A DNA stretch of 18,653 bases from Clostridia bacterium. GTDB lineage: Bacteria; Bacillota; Clostridia; Peptostreptococcales; Anaerovoracaceae. Location: NCBI GenBank assembly GCA_900766045.1, contig CAAFTW010000058.1:1-18653 (forward strand), read 5' to 3'. The translations under genes and the position numbers were made by a program. This document shows positions 7,085 through 14,818 of the stretch, piece after piece. Every line of letters begins with the position of its first letter. Within the stretch, counting starts at the first letter, position 1. Below the pieces are notes generated by a model. That model saw only the letters and a program-made list of their open reading frames with translations. It searched no databases and was not told the DNA's origin.

Positions 7085-9790
7085 CTATACAAGCCCGAGT
7101 TCCTCAAAAGCCTTTGCCAGGCCGTCGTTATCAACGGTGTCGCAGATCATGCTGCTGACTTTTTTCAGGGTGTCTGATCCGTTGCCCATGCATACGCTGG
7201 TCCCTACGGTCTTCATCATGGCGTAGTCATTCATGCTGTCGCCGAATCCGATGGTGTCCTCAAGCGGAATTCCCAGCTTTTCACAGACGCATTTCACCCC
7301 GGTTCCCTTGTTGCAGGTCTTTCTGATCAGCTCACCATTCTGCACGCCGAACACCTTATCCTGGATGACAAAATCATACTGGTCAAGGATTTTCCTTGCA
7401 TCGTTCAGCTGGTGATCGTCATTAAACATAATTACGATCTTGTAAACCGGCTCCCCTTTATATTCCTTTAACGTCTTGATACCAAGCTTTTCATTGATCT
7501 GTTTTCTCCAGCGCTCCAGCTCACTGTTTCCCTTCGGCTGTCCCTTCAGGAGTTTTCCGATATCCGGATCACAGTAAGATCCTTCTTTGGATTCAATTGT
7601 GCAGTATACGTGATTGCTCTGAAGAGCTTCCATTGCATTTTTGAAATCCTCCGGATCCATCGGCTCATCGTGCAGAACTTCCCCGCCTGCAATAACCAGA
7701 GCGCCTGCGCTGGCGATAATTCCATCGAAATCATATTTCAGAAGCGGTTCTGCCATGGCCAGATTTCTGCCGGTACAGATGAACACATAATTTCCCTTTT
7801 CCTGTGCTTTCCGAATGGCTTTAAGAGCGCTTTCCGGAGGAACACTTTCCCCGGAGCGGGTCAGCGTGCCATCGATGTCCAGGAAAATGATTTTCGGGCT
7901 TTCCGGCTTTTCCTCTTGTTGCTGTTTGGAATTTGTCCCGAAGTCCGTGAGCAGCCAGCGGAAACTTCTGGCCGGAACGCCCACTCCCTGCGCCTTGCAA
8001 GGCTTTCCGGTGATCAGATCGACGTAGTCTTCTGATTCATTGATCCATGCAGTCTCATCCGTCGTATTAAAATTAAACAGTGCAATCAGTTTCTCGCCCT
8101 TGTAATACCTGCCGATGGCAAGAATATGGTCGTTATACGGCTCCATAATCCAGACATCCGCTGAGTTCTCAAAACAGATATGCTCTCTTCTGATCTTCTC
8201 CAGACGCTTCAGGGCCTGGAAAATTCTTCCCGGGCGCGTATTTCTGTCATTTCGCTCTTCTGCCTGATCCCACGGGAACTTTCCACGGTGAAGATAACGG
8301 GAATCATCCCATTTCAGCGGGTCCTCATGGTAGCTGTAGTCATTTCTCTGTCCGATTTCATCGCCGCTGTAGAGCATCGGAATTCCGCTCTGGCTCAGCA
8401 GAAATGCGTGAAGCATGATATCCAGCGTCTCCGCCCGCTCAAGCTTCCAGTTATTCTGCTCATACTCCGCAGCTTCAATTCCGCAGAGCGATGCCGTTGT
8501 TCCGCAGAGACGGGCGTCTCCCAGGCGAGGGTCATCGTTATACAGCTCTCCTCTGGAATCGCTTCCTTCCCAGTGGCCCTGCAGATAATCGTTCAGGAAA
8601 CGTTTATGCGCAACCTCGCCGATCCCGAACTGCGCCAGGAAATCATAATCCAAGCCCCAGCCGATGTCGTCGTGACAGCGCAGATAATTCAGGAAGACAA
8701 AATCCTTAGGCAGGACGAAGGTCTGACCCAGCTGATGTTTCAGGAGGCGGACGTCTTTAGTAGCAACCGTATGCCAGGTCGTTGCCATAATCGGCGCGTT
8801 ATAGACCATGTGGCATTCCGGCTTCTCCGGCGTTCCGAAGTAAGGAGCAACCTCACTCGGCTTCATGACAATCTCACCCAGGAGCAGAGTCCCCGGGCAG
8901 ACAATGTCCAGAACCATGCGCAGAATGCGGACAAGCGTATGAACACGCAGCAGATTGCGGCAGCTCGTTCCCAGTTCCTTCCAAATATACGGGACAGCGT
9001 CCAGACGAATCACATCAATGCCATGATTGCAGAGATTCAGAAGGTTATCCGTCATATCGTGCATGACTTTAGGATTCCTGAAATTCAGATCCCACTGATA
9101 CGGATGGAAGGTGGTCATGACAACCTTATGCGCCTCATCGCACCAGCTGAAATTTCCTGGCGCTGTCTGCGGGAAAACCTGAGGAACAGTCTGTTCAAAC
9201 TGGTTTGGAATATCCCAGTTATCGAAGAAAAAATAGCGTCCCTGCGCTTCCCAGTCGCCCGCTTTGGCCCTTCTGGCCCATTCATGCTCATCACTGGTGT
9301 GATTCATAACAAAATCCAGGCAGACCTGCATATTTCTTTTATGGCAGGCATGTGTCAGATCAGACAGATCCTCCATCGTGCCCAGCTCTGGCTGCACCTT
9401 GCGGAAATTGCTGACCGAATAACCGCCGTCGCTCTTTCCCTTCGGGCTCTCCAGAAGCGGCATCAGATGCAGAAAATTCACCCCGCATTCCTGCAGATAA
9501 TCCAGCCGGTCTTCTACCCCTTCCAGCGTGCCCCCGAAATTTTCTGTATACATCATCATTCCGAGCAGGTCATTCCGCCTGTACCAGTCCGGATCCTTCT
9601 GCTTTTTCTGATCCCACGACTTCAGTTCACGGCTCCTTGCAGCGCAGTAATCACTGAGCATCTGCACATATTGCTGGTAATCCTCATAATGATCTGGATA
9701 CAGCTCCATGTACAGCCATTTCAGTTCATCTTCGAATTCAGCGAACCGCTTGTGAAACATTGATTCCGCATTGCTTTTTGTTGTTTTCAT
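7085..9790 (-). CDS. Amylosucrase-like GH13 (subfamily 4 type) glucosyltransferase/sucrose hydrolase fused to a HAD-IIB (Cof-type) phosphatase
   Basis: A 901-residue, two-enzyme cytoplasmic protein. Residues about 10-625 align by eye with Neisseria amylosucrase: nucleophile Asp264 in DVIRLDAV, acid/base Glu306 in LLGEIV, and third acid Asp374 in RCHDDIGW. The two residues that shape the sucrose pocket there (Asp144 and Arg509) correspond to Asp121 in GKSDGGY and Arg502 in LHRGK. After a Gln/Glu-rich linker (about 620-632), a HAD domain runs to the end: Asp638 and Asp640 in FLDIDGTLT, and GFGDSMND near Asp851. ATG at 9790 is chosen because GGGAAGG lies just upstream; ATG at 9814 has no such site. 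It is the first gene of the operon with EIIBCA and ptsI. Amylosucrase uses free sucrose, while the PTS delivers a sugar phosphate, so the HAD domain plausibly removes the phosphate first. Fold assignments are strong; substrate and order of action are inference. Confidence 0.9.
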   Translation of the reverse strand: MKTTKSNAESMFHKRFAEFEDELKWLYMELYPDHYEDYQQYVQMLSDYCAARSRELKSWDQKKQKDPDWYRRNDLLGMMMYTENFGGTLEGVEDRLDYLQECGVNFLHLMPLLESPKGKSDGGYSVSNFRKVQPELGTMEDLSDLTHACHKRNMQVCLDFVMNHTSDEHEWARRAKAGDWEAQGRYFFFDNWDIPNQFEQTVPQVFPQTAPGNFSWCDEAHKVVMTTFHPYQWDLNFRNPKVMHDMTDNLLNLCNHGIDVIRLDAVPYIWKELGTSCRNLLRVHTLVRILRMVLDIVCPGTLLLGEIVMKPSEVAPYFGTPEKPECHMVYNAPIMATTWHTVATKDVRLLKHQLGQTFVLPKDFVFLNYLRCHDDIGWGLDYDFLAQFGIGEVAHKRFLNDYLQGHWEGSDSRGELYNDDPRLGDARLCGTTASLCGIEAAEYEQNNWKLERAETLDIMLHAFLLSQSGIPMLYSGDEIGQRNDYSYHEDPLKWDDSRYLHRGKFPWDQAEERNDRNTRPGRIFQALKRLEKIRREHICFENSADVWIMEPYNDHILAIGRYYKGEKLIALFNFNTTDETAWINESEDYVDLITGKPCKAQGVGVPARSFRWLLTDFGTNSKQQQEEKPESPKIIFLDIDGTLTRSGESVPPESALKAIRKAQEKGNYVFICTGRNLAMAEPLLKYDFDGIIASAGALVIAGGEVLHDEPMDPEDFKNAMEALQSNHVYCTIESKEGSYCDPDIGKLLKGQPKGNSELERWRKQINEKLGIKTLKEYKGEPVYKIVIMFNDDHQLNDARKILDQYDFVIQDKVFGVQNGELIRKTCNKGTGVKCVCEKLGIPLEDTIGFGDSMNDYAMMKTVGTSVCMGNGSDTLKKVSSMICDTVDNDGLAKAFEELGLV

Positions 9791-10457
9791 GTCCCTTCCC
9801 TGTTGCTTAACCATAATATTTTATAGACACCATCCAAGCTCTCCATTTATTCAGGTCCGTCCGCTGCTTACACTCTACGACACTCGCTCCAACCCTTTTG
9901 AAGAGTCAGACAAAATAAATCAGGTGACGCGTATCAGCAAGGCCCTTCATCACATGAAAATATTGCAGATCCGCCATCTTGTATACATGATACGAGAAAG
10001 CAGCTTCTGCAGCCTCAGGTGTATAACTAATTATACAGGAAAAATCTTTGTAAAGGAAGTTACAATGATAGTAAAATCGATGTCGGTCCTATATAATTTT
10101 TATATTGTTCTTATGTTCAGCCAACAATACATTTCTTTCCACTTTTGTATGTGCGAATTCCTGTATCCGCTGTATTTACAGCATTCACACTAATGTTTCC
10201 TATTATTTCGCTATGTTTCGCCGTCCGGATGAATGTATTGTTTTGCAATCACAGAAAGAGCAGCACCGGCGGCAGCTGAAAATATTTTCAGAATCTCCCT
10301 TTCCCCTGACGCAAACTCATTAAAACTTCCCGATATTCCGGTTTTTTAATAATTATCTTTTCAATTCCTTTTTTTTAGATTAATATATGAATATGAAAGA
10401 AGCCACTGGTTTAATATAAAGAACAATACCAGCGAACGGGGTAAGAGGTTTTATAAA
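9791..10457. other. Divergent intergenic region between the sugar operon and tetR
   Basis: About 670 bp with no convincing gene; the two plus-strand ORFs (9771-10193 and 10105-10323) have no ribosome site or protein-like composition. It must hold promoters for both flanking transcripts. A TATAAT box on the minus strand overlaps the inverted repeat near 10020-10037. The stretch just before tetR is AT-rich, but I could not settle on a promoter with both boxes. Confidence 0.5.
9980..10037. promoter_or_regulatory. Two TGTATA-type inverted repeats, candidate operators of the sugar operon
   Basis: TGTATACA at 9980-9987 is a perfect 8-bp palindrome. TGTATAA-CTAA-TTATACA at 10020-10037 is an inverted repeat with 7-bp arms. 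The second overlaps a minus-strand TATAAT, which could be the -10 box of the GH13-HAD operon. Similar GTAT/ATAC half-sites are bound by some GntR-type sugar repressors such as TreR. No sugar regulator gene is in the window, so the binding protein is unknown. Confidence 0.35.
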
Positions 10458-11051
10458 ATGGCAGAATCTAAGAACTTAAAGGAAACAATAATTGAAGCGG
10501 CATGGGATCTTTTTTATGAAAAAGGATACGAGCAGACGACCATTAATGACATCATCAGCCGCGCAGGTGTTGCGAAGGGTTCCTTCTATTATTATTTCCA
10601 CGGCAAGGACACTCTGCTGGATACGCTGTCCAATATTCTGGACAATCAGTACAGAAAGCTGGAGCCGGAAATCATGAAGATTGACAATTGTTTCGACCGT
10701 CTGATGGATATGAATTACCAGATGCATTCCTATATCGGACAGAAAGTCAACTATCAGCTTCTTGCCAGCCTCTATGCAGCGCAGCTGACCAATGAAAACG
10801 GAAGCTCCCTTCTGGACCAGAACCGCTACTATTTCCAGATGCTCACACGCATCGTCGCAGAAGGCCAGGCAAAAGGTGAAATCACAAGGAAACAGTCTCT
10901 GGCACAGATTGTCCACATGTACGGTGTCTGCGAACGCGCACTGGTCACAGACTGGTGCATGAATAAGGGCAGCTACGATCTGGGGGAATTCAGTAAAGAA
11001 TACATGCCCCTCTTGTTTTCAAAATTCCGCGGAGAGAACAATCCAGAATAA
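10458..11051 (+). CDS. TetR/AcrR family transcriptional regulator, likely controller of the hydroxyproline genes
   Basis: A 197-residue one-component regulator of normal TetR length. The N-terminal helix-turn-helix is clear: TIIEAAWDLFYEKGYEQTT followed by INDIISRAGVAKGSFYYYFHGKDTLL (about residues 9-51). The rest is an all-helical ligand and dimer domain with no family-specific motif I recognise. The start is ATG at 10458 with AAGAGG about 10 nt upstream. It has its own terminator and lies about 350 bp ahead of hypE on the same strand. A perfect palindrome of TetR-operator style overlaps the hypE promoter region, and no copy is seen near its own start. Control of hypE-hypD is therefore likely but inferred; the ligand could be hydroxyproline or a pathway product. 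Confidence 0.88.
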   Translation: MAESKNLKETIIEAAWDLFYEKGYEQTTINDIISRAGVAKGSFYYYFHGKDTLLDTLSNILDNQYRKLEPEIMKIDNCFDRLMDMNYQMHSYIGQKVNYQLLASLYAAQLTNENGSSLLDQNRYYFQMLTRIVAEGQAKGEITRKQSLAQIVHMYGVCERALVTDWCMNKGSYDLGEFSKEYMPLLFSKFRGENNPE

Positions 11052-11073
11052 ACGCAGCAGATACTATGACGGT

Positions 11074-11121
11074 GCCGCTGCAGCAAGCGATAAAAACTGA
11101 CTTGCTGCGGCGGCTTTTTTT
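11074..11121 (+). terminator. Terminator of the tetR gene
   Basis: GCCGCTGCAGCAAG (11074-11087) pairs with CTTGCTGCGGCGGC (11101-11114) through 14 positions with one G-U pair. The loop is 13 nt and seven T residues follow. It separates tetR from the hyp operon. Confidence 0.85.
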
Positions 11122-11305
11122 CACTTCTCACTGCTTATTCTTTTCCTTATTGATCCGCTTTTTTCACCGGGATCCTGTCCCATTATGGACGGCATCTCCC
11201 GAGCGGCATGCCCCCGCATGTTCCCACATATCTGCAAAACCGGGCTTATCAGTGTATACAGTATGCACAAATTATCGAAACTTCTGACATTTTTCTTTTT
11301 TCCTA

Positions 11306-11334
11306 TTGCATTTCTGCTCCGAGTATAATATGAT
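11306..11334 (+). promoter_or_regulatory. Promoter of hypE-hypD
   Basis: TTGCAT (11306-11311) and TATGAT (11329-11334) are separated by 17 bp, a good sigma-A pattern. A TATAAT overlaps at 11324-11329 but lacks a spaced -35 box. Transcription would begin near 11341, just before the palindrome at 11348. The upstream part of this 350-bp gap (11122-11300) shows nothing I can name. Confidence 0.55.
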
Positions 11335-11347
11335 ATTTTTATATCAA

Positions 11348-11363
11348 TTAGACCATGGTCTAA
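11348..11363. promoter_or_regulatory. Perfect 16-bp palindrome, candidate TetR operator
   Basis: TTAGACCATGGTCTAA is fully self-complementary. TAGACC/GGTCTA half-sites are typical of operators bound by several TetR-family repressors, including the LmrA/YxaF type of Bacillus. It covers positions about +7 to +23 of the predicted hypE transcript, where a bound dimer would block initiation. I found no second copy in the window. Confidence 0.65.
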
Positions 11364-11403
11364 ACTTAATTCTAGTAAAGTTTCAGAGAAACGGAGAGCA
11401 GTC

Positions 11404-12321
11404 TTGAACGCTATTACGAACATACAGAAATATTCCATCCATGACGGCGACGGCATCCGTACAACCGTTTTCTATAAAGGATGTCCGCTTCGCTGTGAAT
11501 GGTGTCATAATCCGGAAACACAGCGGTTTAACCGTGAGATGCAGTTCGATGTGCAGAAATGCACCGGCTGCCAGCGCTGCGCGGAAGTATGTCCGCAGAA
11601 GGCGATTTCCTTTTCCGGGCCTGGCGCTCCTGCAGTGACAGACCCTGAACGCTGCATACTGTGCGGACGCTGCGTGGACCGCTGCATCAATGAAGCACGG
11701 GAAATTATCGGCGAAACCTACAGTCAGAAAGATCTGGTGAAAGAACTGATGAAAGACCAGATTTTCTATGACCAGTCCGGCGGAGGCGTGACACTGTCCG
11801 GCGGCGAAGTCATGGCGCAGCAGGATTTCCAAGAAATCGTGTCTCTGGCCAGAAAGCTTCACCGAAACGGAATCGCCGTAAATATCGACACCTGCGGTTA
11901 CGCGCCATATGAGAGATTCCAGGAGATCCTTCCTTATGCAGACATTTTCCTTTACGATCTGAAGGTCATGGATCCGGAAACACATAAGCGCGTCATCGGT
12001 ACAGATAATTCGTTAATTCTTGATAATCTGAAACGGCTCAGCCATGACGGCGGCAGAATCTATCTCCGCATCCCGACCATACCCGGAATCAGCGGGACAG
12101 AAGAAAACATGAACCAGGTCATCTCGTTCCTGAAAGAGAATAACATCCGCCCGCTTCAGATCAACCTTCTCCCCTACCATGACACCGGTAAGGGAAAATA
12201 CGCAAAACTCGGAAGAGAGTATCCGGGAGAAGAATGTGAAGTTCCGAGTGATGCTCTCATGGAAACTTTTGTCAATCAATTCCTGAACGCAGGATTCAGC
12301 AGCGTAAAAATTGGAGGGTAA
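11404..12321 (+). CDS. hypE: Glycyl radical enzyme activating enzyme for HypD (radical SAM)
   Basis: Radical S-adenosylmethionine enzyme that installs the glycyl radical on its partner. Its 305 residues carry the cluster motif CPLRCEWC (Cys27, Cys31, Cys34). An inserted ferredoxin-like domain follows with two CxxCxxCxxxC sets (Cys53/56/59/63 and Cys84/87/90/94), as in other dehydratase and decarboxylase activases. The SGGGVTLSGGE stretch near residue 120 is the family's SAM-binding GGE motif. The start is TTG at 11404 with GGAGAG nearby; homologous proteins begin at the same I-x-x-x-x-S-I-H-D-G-x-G-I-R region, so little can be missing. The stop codon overlaps the ribosome site of hypD, whose start is 4 nt on, so the two are co-translated. 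The specific partner is assigned from this linkage. Confidence 0.93.
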   Translation: MNAITNIQKYSIHDGDGIRTTVFYKGCPLRCEWCHNPETQRFNREMQFDVQKCTGCQRCAEVCPQKAISFSGPGAPAVTDPERCILCGRCVDRCINEAREIIGETYSQKDLVKELMKDQIFYDQSGGGVTLSGGEVMAQQDFQEIVSLARKLHRNGIAVNIDTCGYAPYERFQEILPYADIFLYDLKVMDPETHKRVIGTDNSLILDNLKRLSHDGGRIYLRIPTIPGISGTEENMNQVISFLKENNIRPLQINLLPYHDTGKGKYAKLGREYPGEECEVPSDALMETFVNQFLNAGFSSVKIGG

Positions 12322-12325
12322 CACC

Positions 12326-14698
12326 ATGGAAAATGCCAATATGACAGAAAGAGTTAAACGACTCCGTGAAATGACTACGACAACTCCGGTTCATATCGAC
12401 CTGGAAAGAGCAAAAATCGAAACGGATTTTTACCGTGAAAACGAAGGAAAATACTCCGTTCCGGTTATGCGCGCAATGGTACTGAAAGAGTACTTCAGCA
12501 AAAAGACCCTGTATCTGGGAGATGACGAACTGATCGTCGGTGAGAAAGGAAAAGATCCGCAGGCCAGCCCGACTTTCCCGGAACTCTGCTGCCACAGTGT
12601 CGAGGACATGCATGTCATGAATGACCGCGACATCTGCGCATATAAGGTAAAACCGGAAGACATCGAACTCCAGGAAAAAGAAATCATTCCGTACTGGACC
12701 GGAAAGTCCATGCGTGAAAAAATCCTGGACCGCATGACTCCGGAGTGGAAAGAAGCCTATGCAGCCGGCATGTTCACGGAATTCATGGAGCAGAGAGGAC
12801 CGGGACACACCTGCGGAGGCGACCGCATCTGGACCCACGGATACGCAGAATACAAGCAGGAAATCCAGGAAGCTCTGGATAACCTGGATTATCTGAACGA
12901 TATGGACGCCCTCAGCAAGGCAGAAGAACTGAAGGCCATGATGATTGACTGTGATGCAGTAATGATTCTGGGACAGCGTTATCACGACCTGGCCATTGAG
13001 AAAGCAAATGAGGAGATCAATCCGATCCGCAAGAAGGAACTCCTGCAGATCGCTGAAAACTGCTCCGTCGTTCCGGCACAGAAGCCGCAGACCTACTGGC
13101 AGGCCCTTCAGGCTTACTGGTTCACCCATCTGGCAGTAACCTCAGAGCTGAACCCTTGGGACGCTTTCAGCCCGGGACGCCTCGACCAGCACCTGTATCC
13201 ATATTACGAGAAGGATACAGAAGATGGAATTCTGACCGATGATTTTGCACTGGAACTGCTGGAATGCCTCTGGGTTAAATTCTACAACCAGCCTGCTCCG
13301 GTCAAAGTCGGCGTAACCCTGAAAGAAAGCGGAACCTACACCGACTTCGCAAACATCAACACCGGCGGAATCCGCCCTGACGGAAGCAATGGCGTAAACG
13401 ATGTCAGCTACCTGATTCTGGACTGCATGGATGCCATGAAGCTGGTTCAGCCGAACTCCAACGTACAGATCAGTAAAAAGACTCCGGACCGCTTCCTGAA
13501 GCGTGCCTGCGAGATTTCCAGAAAGGGCTGGGGTCAGCCGGCATTCTACAACACCGATGAAATCGTTCAGGAGCTTCTGAACGCCGGAAAGACTCTGGAT
13601 GATGCAAGATGCGGCGGATCCTCCGGATGCGTAGAGACCGGATGCTGGGGAAAAGAAGCCTACATCCTCACCGGCTATCTCAACATCCCGAAGATTTTCC
13701 AGCTGACCCTCTACAACGGATTTGACAACGTCAGCGGAAAGCAGCTCGGACTGAAGACCGGATACGCAAAAGACTATAAGACTTATGATGAACTCTTCGA
13801 TGCCTTCCAGAAGCAGCTGACTTACTTCGTAGACATGAAAGTCAGAGGAAATAACGTCATCGAGAAGCTGTACGCCGAGGACATGCCTGCCCCGTTCCTG
13901 TCCATCGTCACCGACGACTGCATTAAGAACGGAAAAGACTACAACGCAGGCGGAGCCCGCTACAACACCAGATACATCCAGGGCGTAGGAATCGGAACCA
14001 TTACGGACTGCCTCGCCGCAATTAAATACCACGTTTATGATAAACAGGATCTGACCATGGATGAGCTGATCCAGGCCATGGATGATAACTATGAAGGCCA
14101 CGACGATGTCTTCCGCATGGTTCACGACCGTTCCCCGAAGTATGGAAACGACGATGACTACGCGGACGGCATCATGCAGGATGTCTTCAAGGCCTACCGC
14201 GACACCGTAACCGGCAGAAAGACCGTCTGCGGCGGAAGCTATCACATCGATATGCTCCCGACTACCTGCCACGTTTACTTCGGCGATGTCCTGAACGCAA
14301 CCGCCAACGGACGCCTCGCCCACAAGCCGGTATCTGAAGGCATCTCCCCGGAGAAATCCGCAGATACCCACGGCCCGACCGCAGTCATCAAGTCCTGCGC
14401 CAAGATGGACCACTGCTCCACCGGCGGAACCCTGCTGAATCAGAAGTTCACTCCGAGCGTTGTTGCCGGAAAAAAAGGGCTGGATAACATGGCCAGCCTG
14501 ATCCGCTCCTACTTCGCTATGGACGGACACCACATTCAGTTCAATGTCATCGACAGACAGACTCTGCTGGACGCACAGGCTCATCCGGAGGAATATAAGG
14601 ATCTGATCGTCCGCGTTGCCGGATACAGTGACTACTTCCACAACCTGGACAAGCCGCTGCAGGATGAAATCATCGCGCGTACAGAGCAGTCCTTCTAA
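12326..14698 (+). CDS. hypD: Trans-4-hydroxy-L-proline dehydratase (glycyl radical enzyme)
   Basis: Dehydrates trans-4-hydroxy-L-proline to pyrroline-5-carboxylate by radical chemistry in the anaerobic cytoplasm. The 790-residue protein is about the length of Clostridioides difficile HypD (789) and matches it closely as I recall it. The thiyl Cys435 and base Glu437 lie in GGSSGCVETGC. The radical-bearing Gly766 is in VRVAGYSDYF near the C terminus. Both positions are offset by one from the C. difficile enzyme (434 and 765). Stretches such as NTGGI, QISKKTP and PTTCHVYFG are also shared. ATG at 12326 follows GGAGGG, which lies in the end of hypE; the upstream TTG at 12311 is rejected. Codon use is strongly biased (GGA, AAC, CTG, ATC), suggesting high expression. 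HypD differs from choline and glycerol lyases in these motifs, and proC downstream confirms the pathway. Confidence 0.95.
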   Translation: MENANMTERVKRLREMTTTTPVHIDLERAKIETDFYRENEGKYSVPVMRAMVLKEYFSKKTLYLGDDELIVGEKGKDPQASPTFPELCCHSVEDMHVMNDRDICAYKVKPEDIELQEKEIIPYWTGKSMREKILDRMTPEWKEAYAAGMFTEFMEQRGPGHTCGGDRIWTHGYAEYKQEIQEALDNLDYLNDMDALSKAEELKAMMIDCDAVMILGQRYHDLAIEKANEEINPIRKKELLQIAENCSVVPAQKPQTYWQALQAYWFTHLAVTSELNPWDAFSPGRLDQHLYPYYEKDTEDGILTDDFALELLECLWVKFYNQPAPVKVGVTLKESGTYTDFANINTGGIRPDGSNGVNDVSYLILDCMDAMKLVQPNSNVQISKKTPDRFLKRACEISRKGWGQPAFYNTDEIVQELLNAGKTLDDARCGGSSGCVETGCWGKEAYILTGYLNIPKIFQLTLYNGFDNVSGKQLGLKTGYAKDYKTYDELFDAFQKQLTYFVDMKVRGNNVIEKLYAEDMPAPFLSIVTDDCIKNGKDYNAGGARYNTRYIQGVGIGTITDCLAAIKYHVYDKQDLTMDELIQAMDDNYEGHDDVFRMVHDRSPKYGNDDDYADGIMQDVFKAYRDTVTGRKTVCGGSYHIDMLPTTCHVYFGDVLNATANGRLAHKPVSEGISPEKSADTHGPTAVIKSCAKMDHCSTGGTLLNQKFTPSVVAGKKGLDNMASLIRSYFAMDGHHIQFNVIDRQTLLDAQAHPEEYKDLIVRVAGYSDYFHNLDKPLQDEIIARTEQSF

Positions 14699-14729
14699 GG
14701 GAAACAGAAAGAGATCAGTCACGCGTACA

Positions 14730-14752
14730 GGGCAGTCCCTCTGGGATTGCCC
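14730..14752 (+). other. 10-bp hairpin between hypD and proC
   Basis: GGGCAGTCCC and GGGATTGCCC pair over 10 positions (one G-U) around a 3-nt loop. No U-tract follows directly (the nearest T run is about 14 nt on), so it is a poor terminator. It may protect the 3' end of the hypED message or weaken read-through into proC. Confidence 0.5.
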
Positions 14753-14754
14753 CC

Positions 14755-14798
14755 TTGCGCAGTTCATTTTTGTCAGCTATAAACTATATAAGTATAAG
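14755..14798 (+). promoter_or_regulatory. Internal promoter(s) for proC
   Basis: Two overlapping sigma-A candidates each have 17-bp spacing. One is TTGCGC (14755-14760) with TATAAA (14778-14783). The other is TTGTCA (14770-14775) with TATAAG (14793-14798). The first leaves a short leader before the AGGAGGAG site at 14803-14810. The second would start almost at the ribosome site. proC can therefore probably be made without the rest of the hyp operon. Confidence 0.5.
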
Positions 14799-14818
14799 TT
14801 ATAGGAGGAGAAAGACCA

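Noticed and set aside
8180..9763. Antisense ORF of 527 codons opposite the GH13-HAD gene
   Set aside because: The opposite strand encodes a protein with all catalytic motifs; this frame has none and no start signal.
13142..14767. Long antisense ORF of 541 codons opposite hypD
   Set aside because: It mirrors the biased third positions of hypD, has no ribosome site or recognisable motif, and hypD is certain.
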